Part shown: positions 1 through 10,524 of the stretch, piece after piece
Position numbering within the stretch: the first letter of the stretch is position 1
Layout: every line of letters begins with the position of its first letter
From: Auanema rhodensis
Lineage: Eukaryota; Nematoda; Chromadorea; Rhabditida; Rhabditidae
Assembly (NCBI GenBank): GCA_964057225.1
Contig: OZ059895.1
Coordinates: 20,346,688 to 20,410,687 of the forward strand
Reading direction: 5' to 3'
Length of the DNA: 64,000 bases
Made by a program: the position numbers and the translations under genes
The notes under the pieces: model-generated
What the model was told of the DNA's origin: nothing
Database searches by the model: none
Seen by the model: the letters and a program-made list of their open reading frames with translations, nothing else

Positions 1-700
1 GTGTTATCAGATTTGCGCTAGCTTAAAAATGCACCGAGATATCAACTGATATAAGTTCACACTTATATCCTCGATTTTCACCCTGAAGAATTAATTTTTT
101 CGTTGAATAATATTGTCCATCGTCTTTGCCTTAAAAAAAAAATCTGAAAACATCTACTTTTTGCTAAATTATTTTGAAATTTTTCGAAAAAATTTTTGTC
201 AAAATGTTTTTGGAAGCAATGTTGAGTGTACATGGAAACTCAACATACACTAATGCATCATTTTTCAAACGATCATAACTAATTTTTGTATTGAGCGTTT
301 CTCATTGTAGTATAGTGCATTCGATGCGGATTTTTGAGCTGCGTCGATCTGTGTAATCAGATTTGCGCTAGCTTAAAAATGCACCGAGATATCAACTGAT
401 ATAAGTTCACACTTATATCCTCGATTTTCACCCTGAAGAATTAATTTTTTCGTTGAATAACATTGTCCATCGTCTTTGCCTTAAAAAAAAAATCTGAAAA
501 CATCTACTTTTTGCTAAATTATTTTGAAATTTTTCGAAAAAATTTTTGTCAAAATGTTTTTGGAAGCAATGTTGAGTGTACATGGAAACTCAACATACAC
601 TAATGCATCATTTTTCAAACGATCATAACTAATTTTTGTATTAAGCGTTTCTCAATGTAGTATAGTGCATTCGATGCGGATTTTTAAGCTGCGTCGATCT
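1..700. repeat. Two-monomer segment M1-M2, duplicated at 2454-3153
   Basis: M1 and M8 share aaTattgtcc and the 350-bp ttaaaaaaaaaatctg form. M2 and M9 share gtgtAatcag and the same short A run. No other monomers show the gtgtAatcag change, so the two pairs descend from one segment copied at an offset of 2,453 bp. Confidence 0.8.
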
Positions 701-1440
701 GTGTTATCAGATTTGCGCTAGCTTAAAAATGCACCGAGATATCAACTGATATAAGTTCACACTTACATCTTCGATTTTCACCCTGAAGAATTAATTTTTT
801 CGTTGAATAACAATGTCCATCGTCTTTGCCTTGAAAAAAGGAATCTAAAAACATCTACTTTTTGCTAAATTATTTTGAAATTTTTCGAAAAAATTTTTGT
901 CAAAATGTTTTTGGAAGCAATGTTGAGTGTACATGGAAACTCAACATACACTAACGCATCATTTTTCAAACGATCATAACTAATTTTTGTATTAAGCGTT
1001 TCTCAATGTAGTATAGTGCATTCGATGCGGATTTTTAAGCTGCGTCGATCTGTGTTATCAGATTTGCGCTAGCTTAAAAATGCACCGAGATATCAACTGA
1101 TATAAGTTCACACTTATATCCTCGATTTTCACCCTGAAGAATTAATTTTTTCGTTGAATAACATTGTCCATCGTCTTTGCCTTAAAAAAAAAAATCTGAA
1201 AACATCTACTTTTTGCTAAATTATTTTGAAATTTTTCGAAAAAATTTTTGTCAAAATGTTTTTGGAAGCAATGTTGAGTGTACATGGAAACTCAACATAC
1301 ACTAATGCATCATTTTTCAAACGATCATAACTAATTTTTGTATTAAGCGTTTCTCAATGTAGTATAGTGCATTCGATGCGGATTTTTAAGCTGCGTCGAT
1401 CTGTGTTATCAGATTTGCGCTAGCTTAAAAATGCACCGAG

Positions 1441-1454
1441 ATATCAACTGATAT
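1441..1454. repeat. Near-palindrome ATATCA-ac-TGATAT (monomer positions 39-52)
   Basis: Two perfect 6-base arms flank a 2-base spacer. Nearly every monomer has it. It is damaged where GATATC becomes gataAc (M46, M51, M56, starting at 15790, 17545 and 19300), which also removes the EcoRV site. The next bases vary (ataAg or ataTg) and are a useful marker of monomer type. Confidence 0.85.
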
Positions 1455-1533
1455 AAGTTCACACTTATATCCTCGATTTTCACCCTGAAGAATTAATTTT
1501 TTCGTTGAATAACAATGTCCATCGTCTTTGCCT

Positions 1534-1552
1534 TGAAAAAAGGAATCTAAAA
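1534..1552. repeat. Poly-A variable segment with two linked haplotypes (monomer positions 132-150)
   Basis: One form reads gaaaaaaGGaatctAaaaa and the other gaaaaaaAAaatctGaaaa. The GG and the A two-to-three bases further on change together, so these are two old lineages rather than independent mutations. Further forms are ttAaaaa (for example M1, M2, M4, M50, M74), aaaaaaGAaatct (M59, M61, M63 and others) and ttGGaaaaagg (M60, M62, M64, M66). One-base changes in the A run account for the 350-bp and 352-bp monomers. Confidence 0.85.
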
Positions 1553-1579
1553 ACATCTACTTTTTGCTAAATTATTTTG

Positions 1580-1598
1580 AAATTTTTCGAAAAAATTT
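1580..1598. repeat. TTCGAA-centred A/T palindrome (monomer positions 178-196)
   Basis: The sequence aaatttttcgaaaaaattt has a perfect 12-base core, TTTTTCGAAAAA, and extends to 18-19 bases if one extra A is allowed. No substitution inside the dyad was noticed in any of the 182 copies; just outside it, M103 has gtGaaaat in place of gtCaaaat. The palindrome could extrude or bind a dimeric protein, but no function can be shown from sequence. Confidence 0.8.
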
Positions 1599-1621
1599 TT
1601 GTCAAAATGTTTTTGGAAGCA

Positions 1622-1649
1622 ATGTTGAGTGTACATGGAAACTCAACAT
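1622..1649. repeat. Inverted repeat, 8-bp stem and 12-base loop (monomer positions 220-247)
   Basis: ATGTTGAG and CTCAACAT are exact reverse complements around the loop tgtacatggaaa, which itself holds the palindrome TGTACA. It is present in almost all monomers. The right arm is broken in M51 and M56 (ctcCacat) and M164 (ctcTacat). The loop varies as catgAaaact (for example M112, M116, M130, M134, M138, M148) or catggTaact (M121, M141, M151). The left arm showed no change. Confidence 0.85.
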
Positions 1650-2453
1650 ACACTAATGCATCATTTTTCAAACGATCATAACTAATTTTTGTATTGAGCG
1701 TTTCTCAATGTAGTATAGTGCATTCGATGCGGATTTTTAAGCTGCGTCGATCTGTGTTATCAGATTTGCGCTAGCTTAAAAATGCACCGAGATATCAACT
1801 GATATAAGTTCACACATATCCTCGATTTTCACCCTGAAGAATTAATTTTTTCGTTGAATAACATTGTCCATCGTCTTTGCCTTAAAAAAAGGAATCTAAA
1901 AACATCTACTTTTTGCTAAATTATTTTGAAATTTTTCGAAAAAATTTTTGTCAAAATGTTTTTGGAAGCAATGTTGAGTGTACATGGAAACTCAACATAC
2001 ACTAATGCATCATTTTTCAAACGATCATAACTAATTTTTGTATTGAGCGTTTCTCATTGAAGTATAGTGCATTCGATGCGGATTTTTAAGCTGCGTCGAT
2101 CTGTGTTATCAGATTTGCGCTAGCTTAAAAATGCACCGAGATATCAACTGATATAAGTTCACACTTATATCCTCGATTTTCACCCTGAAGAATTAATTTT
2201 TTCGTTGAATAACATTGTCCATCGTCTTTGCCTTGAAAAAAGGAATCTAAAAACATCTACTTTTTGCTAAATTATTTTGAAATTTTTCGAAAAAATTTTT
2301 GTCAAAATGTTTTTGGAAGCAATGTTGAGTGTACATGGAAACTCAACATACACTAATGCATCATTTTTCAAACGATCATAACTAATTTTTGTATTGAGCG
2401 TTTCTCATTGTAGTATAGTGCATTCGATGCGGATTTTTGAGCTGCGTCGATCT

Positions 2454-3153
2454 GTGTTATCAGATTTGCGCTAGCTTAAAAATGCACCGAGATATCAACT
2501 GATATAAGTTCACACTTATATCCTCGATTTTCACCCTGAAGAATTAATTTTTTCGTTGAATAATATTGTCCATCGTCTTTGCCTTAAAAAAAAAATCTGA
2601 AAACATCTACTTTTTGCTAAATTATTTTGAAATTTTTCGAAAAAATTTTTGTCAAAATGTTTTTGGAAGCAATGTTGAGTGTACATGGAAACTCAACATA
2701 CACTAATGCATCATTTTTCAAACGATCATAACTAATTTTTGTATTGAGCGTTTCTCATTGTAGTATAGTGCATTCGATGCGGATTTTTGAGCTGCGTCGA
2801 TCTGTGTAATCAGATTTGCGCTAGCTTAAAAATGCACCGAGATATCAACTGATATAAGTTCACACTTATATCCTCGATTTTCACCCTGAAGAATTAATTT
2901 TTTCGTTGAATAACATTGTCCATCGTCTTTGCCTTAAAAAAAAAATCTGAAAACATCTACTTTTTGCTAAATTATTTTGAAATTTTTCGAAAAAATTTTT
3001 GTCAAAATGTTTTTGGAAGCAATGTTGAGTGTACATGGAAACTCAACATACACTAATGCATCATTTTTCAAACGATCATAACTAATTTTTGTATTAAGCG
3101 TTTCTCAATGTAGTATAGTGCATTCGATGCGGATTTTTAAGCTGCGTCGATCT
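2454..3153. repeat. Two-monomer segment M8-M9, copy of M1-M2
   Basis: This carries the same diagnostic set as bases 1-700: aaTattgtcc in the first monomer, gtgtAatcag at the start of the second (2804), and two 350-bp monomers in a row. The following monomers differ (M10 is not like M3), so the copy ends near 3153. Confidence 0.8.
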
Positions 3154-3504
3154 GTGTTATCAGATTTGCGCTAGCTTAAAAATGCACCGAGATATCAACT
3201 GATATAAGTTCACACTTATATCCTCGATTTTCACCCTGAAGAATTAATTTTTTCGTTGAATAACATTGTCCATCGTCTTTGCCTTGAAAAAAAAAATCTG
3301 AAAACATCTACTTTTTGCTAAATTATTTTGAAATTTTTCGAAAAAATTTTTGTCAAAATGTTTTTGGAAGCAATGTTGAGTGTACATGGAAACTCAACAT
3401 ACACTAATGCATCATTTTTCAAACGATCATAACTAATTTTTGTATTAAGCGTTTCTCAATGTAGTATAGTGCATTCGATGCGGATTTTTAAGCTGCGTCG
3501 ATCT

Positions 3505-5610
3505 GTGTTATCAGATTTGCGCTAGCTTAAAAATGCACCGAGATATCAACTGATATAAGTTCACACTTATATCCTCGATTTTCACCCTGAAGAATTAATT
3601 TTTTCGTTGAATAACATTGTCCATCGTCTTTGCCTTGAAAAAAGGAATCTAAAAACATCTACTTTTTGCTAAATTATTTTGAAATTTTTCGAAAAAATTT
3701 TTGTCAAAATGTTTTTGGAAGCAATGTTGAGTGTACATGGAAACTCAACATACACTAATGCATCATTTTTCAAACGATCATAACTAATTTTTGTATTGAG
3801 CGTTTCTCATTGTAGTATAGTGCATTCGATGCGGATTTTTAAGCTGCGTCGATCTGTGTTATCAGATTTGCGCTAGCTTAAAAATGCACCGAGATATCAA
3901 CTGATATAAGTTCACACTTATATCCTCGATTTTCACCCTGAAGAATTAATTTTTTCGTTGAATAACATTGTCCATCGTCTTTGCCTTGAAAAAAAAAATC
4001 TGAAAACATCTACTTTTTGCTAAATTATTTTGAAATTTTTCGAAAAAATTTTTGTCAAAATGTTTTTGGAAGCAATGTTGAGTGTACATGGAAACTCAAC
4101 ATACACTAATGCATCATTTTTCAAACGATCATAACTAATTTTTGTATTAAGCGTTTCTCAATGTAGTATAGTGCATTCGATGCGGATTTTTAAGCTGCGT
4201 CGATCTGTGTTATCAGATTTGCGCTAGCTTAAAAATGCACCGAGATATCAACTGATATAAGTTCACACTTATATCCTCGATTTTCACCCTGAAGAATTAA
4301 TTTTTTCGTTGAATAACATTGTCCATCGTCTTTGCCTTGAAAAAAAAAATCTGAAAACATCTACTTTTTGCTAAATTATTTTGAAATTTTTCGAAAAAAT
4401 TTTTGTCAAAATGTTTTTGGAAGCAATGTTGAGTGTACATGGAAACTCAACATACACTAATGCATCATTTTTCAAACGATCATAACTAATTTTTGTATTG
4501 AGCGTTTCTCATTGTAGTATAGTGCATTCGATGCGGATTTTTGAGCTGCGTCGATCTGTGTTATCAGATTTGCGCTAGCTTAAAAATGCACCGAGATATC
4601 AACTGATATAAGTTCACACTTATATCCTCGATTTTCACCCTGAAGAATTAATTTTTTCGTTGAATAACAATGTCCATCGTCTTTGCCTTGAAAAAAGGAA
4701 TCTAAAAACATCTACTTTTTGCTAAATTATTTTGAAATTTTTCGAAAAAATTTTTGTCAAAATGTTTTTGGAAGCAATGTTGAGTGTACATGGAAACTCA
4801 ACATACACTAATGCATCATTTTTCAAACGATCATAACTAATTTTTGTATTGAGCGTTTCTCATTGTAGTATAGTGCATTCGATGCGGATTTTTGAGCTGC
4901 GTCGATCTGTGTTATCAGATTTGCGCTAGCTTAAAAATGCACCGAGATATCAACTGATATAAGTTCACACTTATATCCTCGATTTTCACCCTGAAGAATT
5001 AATTTTTTCGTTGAATAACAATGTCCATCGTCTTTGCCTTGAAAAAAGGAATCTAAAAACATCTACTTTTTGCTAAATTATTTTGAAATTTTTCGAAAAA
5101 ATTTTTGTCAAAATGTTTTTGGAAGCAATGTTGAGTGTACATGGAAACTCAACATACACTAACGCATCATTTTTCAAACGATCATAACTAATTTTTGTAT
5201 TAAGCGTTTCTCAATGTAGTATAGTGCATTCGATGCGGATTTTTAAGCTGCGTCGATCTGTGTTATCAGATTTGCGCTAGCTTAAAAATGCACCGAGATA
5301 TCAACTGATATATGTTCACACTTATATCCTCGATTTTCACCCTGAAGAAATTATTTTTTCGTTGAATAACATTGTCCATCGTCTTTGCCTTGAAAAAAAA
5401 AATCTGAAAACATCTACTTTTTGCTAAATTATTTTGAAATTTTTCGAAAAAATTTTTGTCAAAATGTTTTTGGAAGCAATGTTGAGTGTACATGGAAACT
5501 CAACATACACTAATGCATCATTTTTCAAACGATCATAACTAATTTTTGTATTGAGCGTTTCTCATTGTAGTATAGTGCATTCGATGCGGATTTTTGAGCT
5601 GCGTCGATCT
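3505..5610. repeat. Six-monomer higher-order unit, first copy (M11-M16, 2,106 bp)
   Basis: The order of types is: GG haplotype with attGagc; AA haplotype with attAagc; AA haplotype with attGagc and ttttGagct; caAtg GG with atgc and Gagct; caAtg GG with aaCgc; and last the ataTg, gaaAttat AA type. The same order follows immediately at 5611, so this is a true tandem higher-order repeat of period 6 x 351. Confidence 0.85.
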
Positions 5611-7716
5611 GTGTTATCAGATTTGCGCTAGCTTAAAAATGCACCGAGATATCAACTGATATAAGTTCACACTTATATCCTCGATTTTCACCCTGAAGAA
5701 TTAATTTTTTCGTTGAATAACATTGTCCATCGTCTTTGCCTTGAAAAAAGGAATCTAAAAACATCTACTTTTTGCTAAATTATTTTGAAATTTTTCGAAA
5801 AAATTTTTGTCAAAATGTTTTTGGAAGCAATGTTGAGTGTACATGGAAACTCAACATACACTAATGCATCATTTTTCAAACGATCATAACTAATTTTTGT
5901 ATTGAGCGTTTCTCATTGTAGTATAGTGCATTCGATGCGGATTTTTAAGCTGCGTCGATCTGTGTTATCAGATTTGCGCTAGCTTAAAAATGCACCGAGA
6001 TATCAACTGATATAAGTTCACACTTATATCCTCGATTTTCACCCTGAAGAATTAATTTTTTCGTTGAATAACATTGTCCATCGTCTTTGCCTTGAAAAAA
6101 AAAATCTGAAAACATCTACTTTTTGCTAAATTATTTTGAAATTTTTCGAAAAAATTTTTGTCAAAATGTTTTTGGAAGCAATGTTGAGTGTACATGGAAA
6201 CTCAACATACACTAATGCATCATTTTTCAAACGATCATAACTAATTTTTGTATTAAGCGTTTCTCAATGTAGTATAGTGCATTCGATGCGGATTTTTAAG
6301 CTGCGTCGATCTGTGTTATCAGATTTGCGCTAGCTTAAAAATGCACCGAGATATCAACTGATATAAGTTCACACTTATATCCTCGATTTTCACCCTGAAG
6401 AATTAATTTTTTCGTTGAATAACATTGTCCATCGTCTTTGCCTTGAAAAAAAAAATCTGAAAACATCTACTTTTTGCTAAATTATTTTGAAATTTTTCGA
6501 AAAAATTTTTGTCAAAATGTTTTTGGAAGCAATGTTGAGTGTACATGGAAACTCAACATACACTAATGCATCATTTTTCAAACGATCATAACTAATTTTT
6601 GTATTGAGCGTTTCTCATTGTAGTATAGTGCATTCGATGCGGATTTTTGAGCTGCGTCGATCTGTGTTATCAGATTTGCGCTAGCTTAAAAATGCACCGA
6701 GATATCAACTGATATAAGTTCACACTTATATCCTCGATTTTCACCCTGAAGAATTAATTTTTTCGTTGAATAACAATGTCCATCGTCTTTGCCTTGAAAA
6801 AAGGAATCTAAAAACATCTACTTTTTGCTAAATTATTTTGAAATTTTTCGAAAAAATTTTTGTCAAAATGTTTTTGGAAGCAATGTTGAGTGTACATGGA
6901 AACTCAACATACACTAATGCATCATTTTTCAAACGATCATAACTAATTTTTGTATTGAGCGTTTCTCATTGTAGTATAGTGCATTCGATGCGGATTTTTG
7001 AGCTGCGTCGATCTGTGTTATCAGATTTGCGCTAGCTTAAAAATGCACCGAGATATCAACTGATATAAGTTCACACTTATATCCTCGATTTTCACCCTGA
7101 AGAATTAATTTTTTCGTTGAATAACAATGTCCATCGTCTTTGCCTTGAAAAAAGGAATCTAAAAACATCTACTTTTTGCTAAATTATTTTGAAATTTTTC
7201 GAAAAAATTTTTGTCAAAATGTTTTTGGAAGCAATGTTGAGTGTACATGGAAACTCAACATACACTAACGCATCATTTTTCAAACGATCATAACTAATTT
7301 TTGTATTAAGCGTTTCTCAATGTAGTATAGTGCATTCGATGCGGATTTTTAAGCTGCGTCGATCTGTGTTATCAGATTTGCGCTAGCTTAAAAATGCACC
7401 GAGATATCAACTGATATATGTTCACACTTATATCCTCGATTTTCACCCTGAAGAAATTATTTTTTCGTTGAATAACATTGTCCATCGTCTTTGCCTTGAA
7501 AAAAAAAATCTGAAAACATCTACTTTTTGCTAAATTATTTTGAAATTTTTCGAAAAAATTTTTGTCAAAATGTTTTTGGAAGCAATGTTGAGTGTACATG
7601 GAAACTCAACATACACTAATGCATCATTTTTCAAACGATCATAACTAATTTTTGTATTGAGCGTTTCTCATTGTAGTATAGTGCATTCGATGCGGATTTT
7701 TGAGCTGCGTCGATCT
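5611..7716. repeat. Six-monomer higher-order unit, second copy (M17-M22)
   Basis: All six monomers match M11-M16 at every diagnostic site I scored, at an offset of exactly 2,106 bp. The near-identity points to recent duplication by unequal exchange. A third, shrunken copy follows (7717-8418). Confidence 0.85.
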
Positions 7717-8418
7717 GTGTTATCAGATTTGCGCTAGCTTAAAAATGCACCGAGATATCAACTGATATAAGTTCACACTTATATCCTCGATTTTCACCCT
7801 GAAGAATTAATTTTTTCGTTGAATAACATTGTCCATCGTCTTTGCCTTGAAAAAAGGAATCTAAAAACATCTACTTTTTGCTAAATTATTTTGAAATTTT
7901 TCGAAAAAATTTTTGTCAAAATGTTTTTGGAAGCAATGTTGAGTGTACATGGAAACTCAACATACACTAACGCATCATTTTTCAAACGATCATAACTAAT
8001 TTTTGTATTAAGCGTTTCTCAATGTAGTATAGTGCATTCGATGCGGATTTTTAAGCTGCGTCGATCTGTGTTATCAGATTTGCGCTAGCTTAAAAATGCA
8101 CCGAGATATCAACTGATATATGTTCACACTTATATCCTCGATTTTCACCCTGAAGAAATTATTTTTTCGTTGAATAACATTGTCCATCGTCTTTGCCTTG
8201 AAAAAAAAAATCTGAAAACATCTACTTTTTGCTAAATTATTTTGAAATTTTTCGAAAAAATTTTTGTCAAAATGTTTTTGGAAGCAATGTTGAGTGTACA
8301 TGGAAACTCAACATACACTAATGCATCATTTTTCAAACGATCATAACTAATTTTTGTATTGAGCGTTTCTCATTGTAGTATAGTGCATTCGATGCGGATT
8401 TTTGAGCTGCGTCGATCT
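7717..8418. repeat. Collapsed third six-mer copy: chimeric M23 plus M24
   Basis: M23 (7717-8067) begins like the first monomer of the unit (aacaTtgtcc, GG haplotype) and ends like the fifth (taaCgcatc, attAagc, tctcAatg). M24 is the sixth type (ataTg, gaaAttat). This is what a within-monomer exchange that removes four monomers would leave. The breakpoint lies between about 7830 and 7971. Confidence 0.75.
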
Positions 8419-9471
8419 GTGTTATCAGATTTGCGCTAGCTTAAAAATGCACCGAGATATCAACTGATATAAGTTCACACTTATATCCTCGATTTTCACC
8501 CTGAAGAATTAATTTTTTCGTTGAATAACATTGTCCATCGTCTTTGCCTTGAAAAAAAAAATCTGAAAACATCTACTTTTTGCTAAATTATTTTGAAATT
8601 TTTCGAAAAAATTTTTGTCAAAATGTTTTTGGAAGCAATGTTGAGTGTACATGGAAACTCAACATACACTAATGCATCATTTTTCAAACGATCATAACTA
8701 ATTTTTGTATTAAGCGTTTCTCAATGTAGTATAGTGCATTCGATGCGGATTTTTAAGCTGCGTCGATCTGTGTTATCAGATTTGCGCTAGCTTAAAAATG
8801 CACCGAGATATCAACTGATATAAGTTCACACTTATATCCTCGATTTTCACCCTGAAGAATTAATTTTTTCGTTGAATAACAATGTCCATCGTCTTTGCCT
8901 TGAAAAAAGGAATCTAAAAACATCTACTTTTTGCTAAATTATTTTGAAATTTTTCGAAAAAATTTTTGTCAAAATGTTTTTGGAAGCAATGTTGAGTGTA
9001 CATGGAAACTCAACATACACTAACGCATCATTTTTCAAACGATCATAACTAATTTTTGTATTAAGCGTTTCTAAATGTAGTATAGTGCATTCGATGCGGA
9101 TTTTTAAGCTGCGTCGATCTGTGTTATCAGATTTGCGCTAGCTTAAAAATGCACCGAGATATCAACTGATATAAGTTCACACTTATATCCTCGATTTTCA
9201 CCCTGAAGAATTAATTTTTTCGTTGAATAACATTGTCCATCGTCTTTGCCTTGAAAAAAGGAATCTAAAAACATCTACTTTTTGCTAAATTATTTTGAAA
9301 TTTTTCGAAAAAATTTTTGTCAAAATGTTTTTGGAAGCAATGTTGAGTGTACATGGAAACTCAACATACACTAATGCATCATTTTTCAAACGATCATAAC
9401 TAATTTTTGTATTAAGCGTTTCTCAATGTAGTATAGTGCATTCGATGCGGATTTTTAAGCTGCGTCGATCT

Positions 9472-10524
9472 GTGTTATCAGATTTGCGCTAGCTTAAAAA
9501 TGCACCGAGATATCAACTGATATAAGTTCACACTTATATCCTCGATTTTCACCCTGAAGAATTAATTTTTTCGTTGAATAACATTGTCCATCGTCTTTGC
9601 CTTGAAAAAAGGAATCTAAAAACATCTACTTTTTGCTAAATTATTTTGAAATTTTTCGAAAAAATTTTTGTCAAAATGTTTTTGGAAGCAATGTTGAGTG
9701 TACATGGAAACTCAACATACACTAATGCATCATTTTTCAAACGATCATAACTAATTTTTGTATTGAGCGTTTCTCATTGTAGTATAGTGCATTCGATGCG
9801 GATTTTTGAGCTGCGTCGATCTGTGTTATCAGATTTGCGCTAGCTTAAAAATGCACCGAGATATCAACTGATATAAGTTCACACTTATATCCTCGATTTT
9901 CACCCTGAAGAATTAATTTTTTCGTTGAATAACAATGTCCATCGTCTTTGCCTTGAAAAAAGGAATCTAAAAACATCTACTTTTTGCTAAATTATTTTGA
10001 AATTTTTCGAAAAAATTTTTGTCAAAATGTTTTTGGAAGCAATGTTGAGTGTACATGGAAACTCAACATACACTAACGCATCATTTTTCAAACGATCATA
10101 ACTAATTTTTGTATTAAGCGTTTCTCAATGTAGTATAGTGCATTCGATGCGGATTTTTAAGCTGCGTCGATCTGTGTTATCAGATTTGCGCTAGCTTAAA
10201 AATGCACCGAGATATCAACTGATATAAGTTCACACTTACATCTTCGATTTTCACCCTGAAAAATTAATTTTTTCGTTGAATAACATTGTCCATCGTCTTT
10301 GCCTTGAAAAAAGGAATCTAAAAACATCTACTTTTTGCTAAATTATTTTGAAATTTTTCGAAAAAATTTTTGTCAAAATGTTTTTGGAAGCAATGTTGAG
10401 TGTACATGGAAACTCAACATACACTAATGCATCATTTTTCAAACGATCATAACTAATTTTTGTATTAAGCGTTTCTCAATGTAGTATAGTGCATTCGATG
10501 CGGATTTTTAAGCTGCGTCGATCT
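9472..10524. repeat. Three-monomer unit, first copy (M28-M30)
   Basis: The order is: attGagc/tctcaTtg/ttttGagct; then caAtg with taaCgc; then cttaCatcTtc with gaaAaattaat. The same order follows at 10525, giving a trimer of 1,053 bp. A related order appears in M38-M40 (12982-14034). Confidence 0.75.

Larger units (their letters stand above)
1403..1753 (+). repeat. Representative monomer (M5), reference for positions 1-351
   Basis: This 351-base copy is close to the array consensus; its most obvious departure is attGagc instead of attAagc near position 294. Landmarks in monomer coordinates are: NheI site GCTAGC at 17-22; EcoRV site GATATC at 38-43; a poly-A/GG variable segment at 132-150; BstBI site TTCGAA at 184-189; an inverted repeat at 220-247; and NsiI site ATGCAT at 254-259. 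It contains A/T tracts of 5-6 bases throughout and 12 CpG dinucleotides. No gene, promoter or polyadenylation signal can be defended in it. The choice of base 1 as monomer start is only a convention. Confidence 0.95.

Noticed and set aside
1441-1454. TATA box or bacterial -10 element (gatata, tatatg)
   Set aside because: Such strings are expected in 69% A+T DNA and repeat in every monomer. There is no transcript start, partner element or gene downstream.
1403-1753. Ancestral dimer of about 175-190 bp inside the monomer
   Set aside because: Positions 74-100 and 261-290 look alike (atttt-ca, then aatttttt), about 188 bases apart. The match is mostly A/T runs and does not extend. A dot plot with a composition-matched null would be needed.
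1403-1753. Assignment to a named insect satellite, for example a beetle or wasp family of 340-360 bp
   Set aside because: Length and A+T content fit several lineages, but I cannot match the sequence from memory. A database search with the monomer would settle it.
5266-5493. Open frame of 75 codons on the minus strand, repeated identically at 7372-7599, 8074-8301, 11935-12162 and 17902-18129
   Set aside because: It is only the repeat read in one frame. It opens when a monomer has both gaaAttat (which removes a TAA) and the aaatctG haplotype (which removes a TAG). Those five monomers are the same type (M16, M22, M24, M35, M52), spread by duplication. No domain, signal or codon bias supports a gene.
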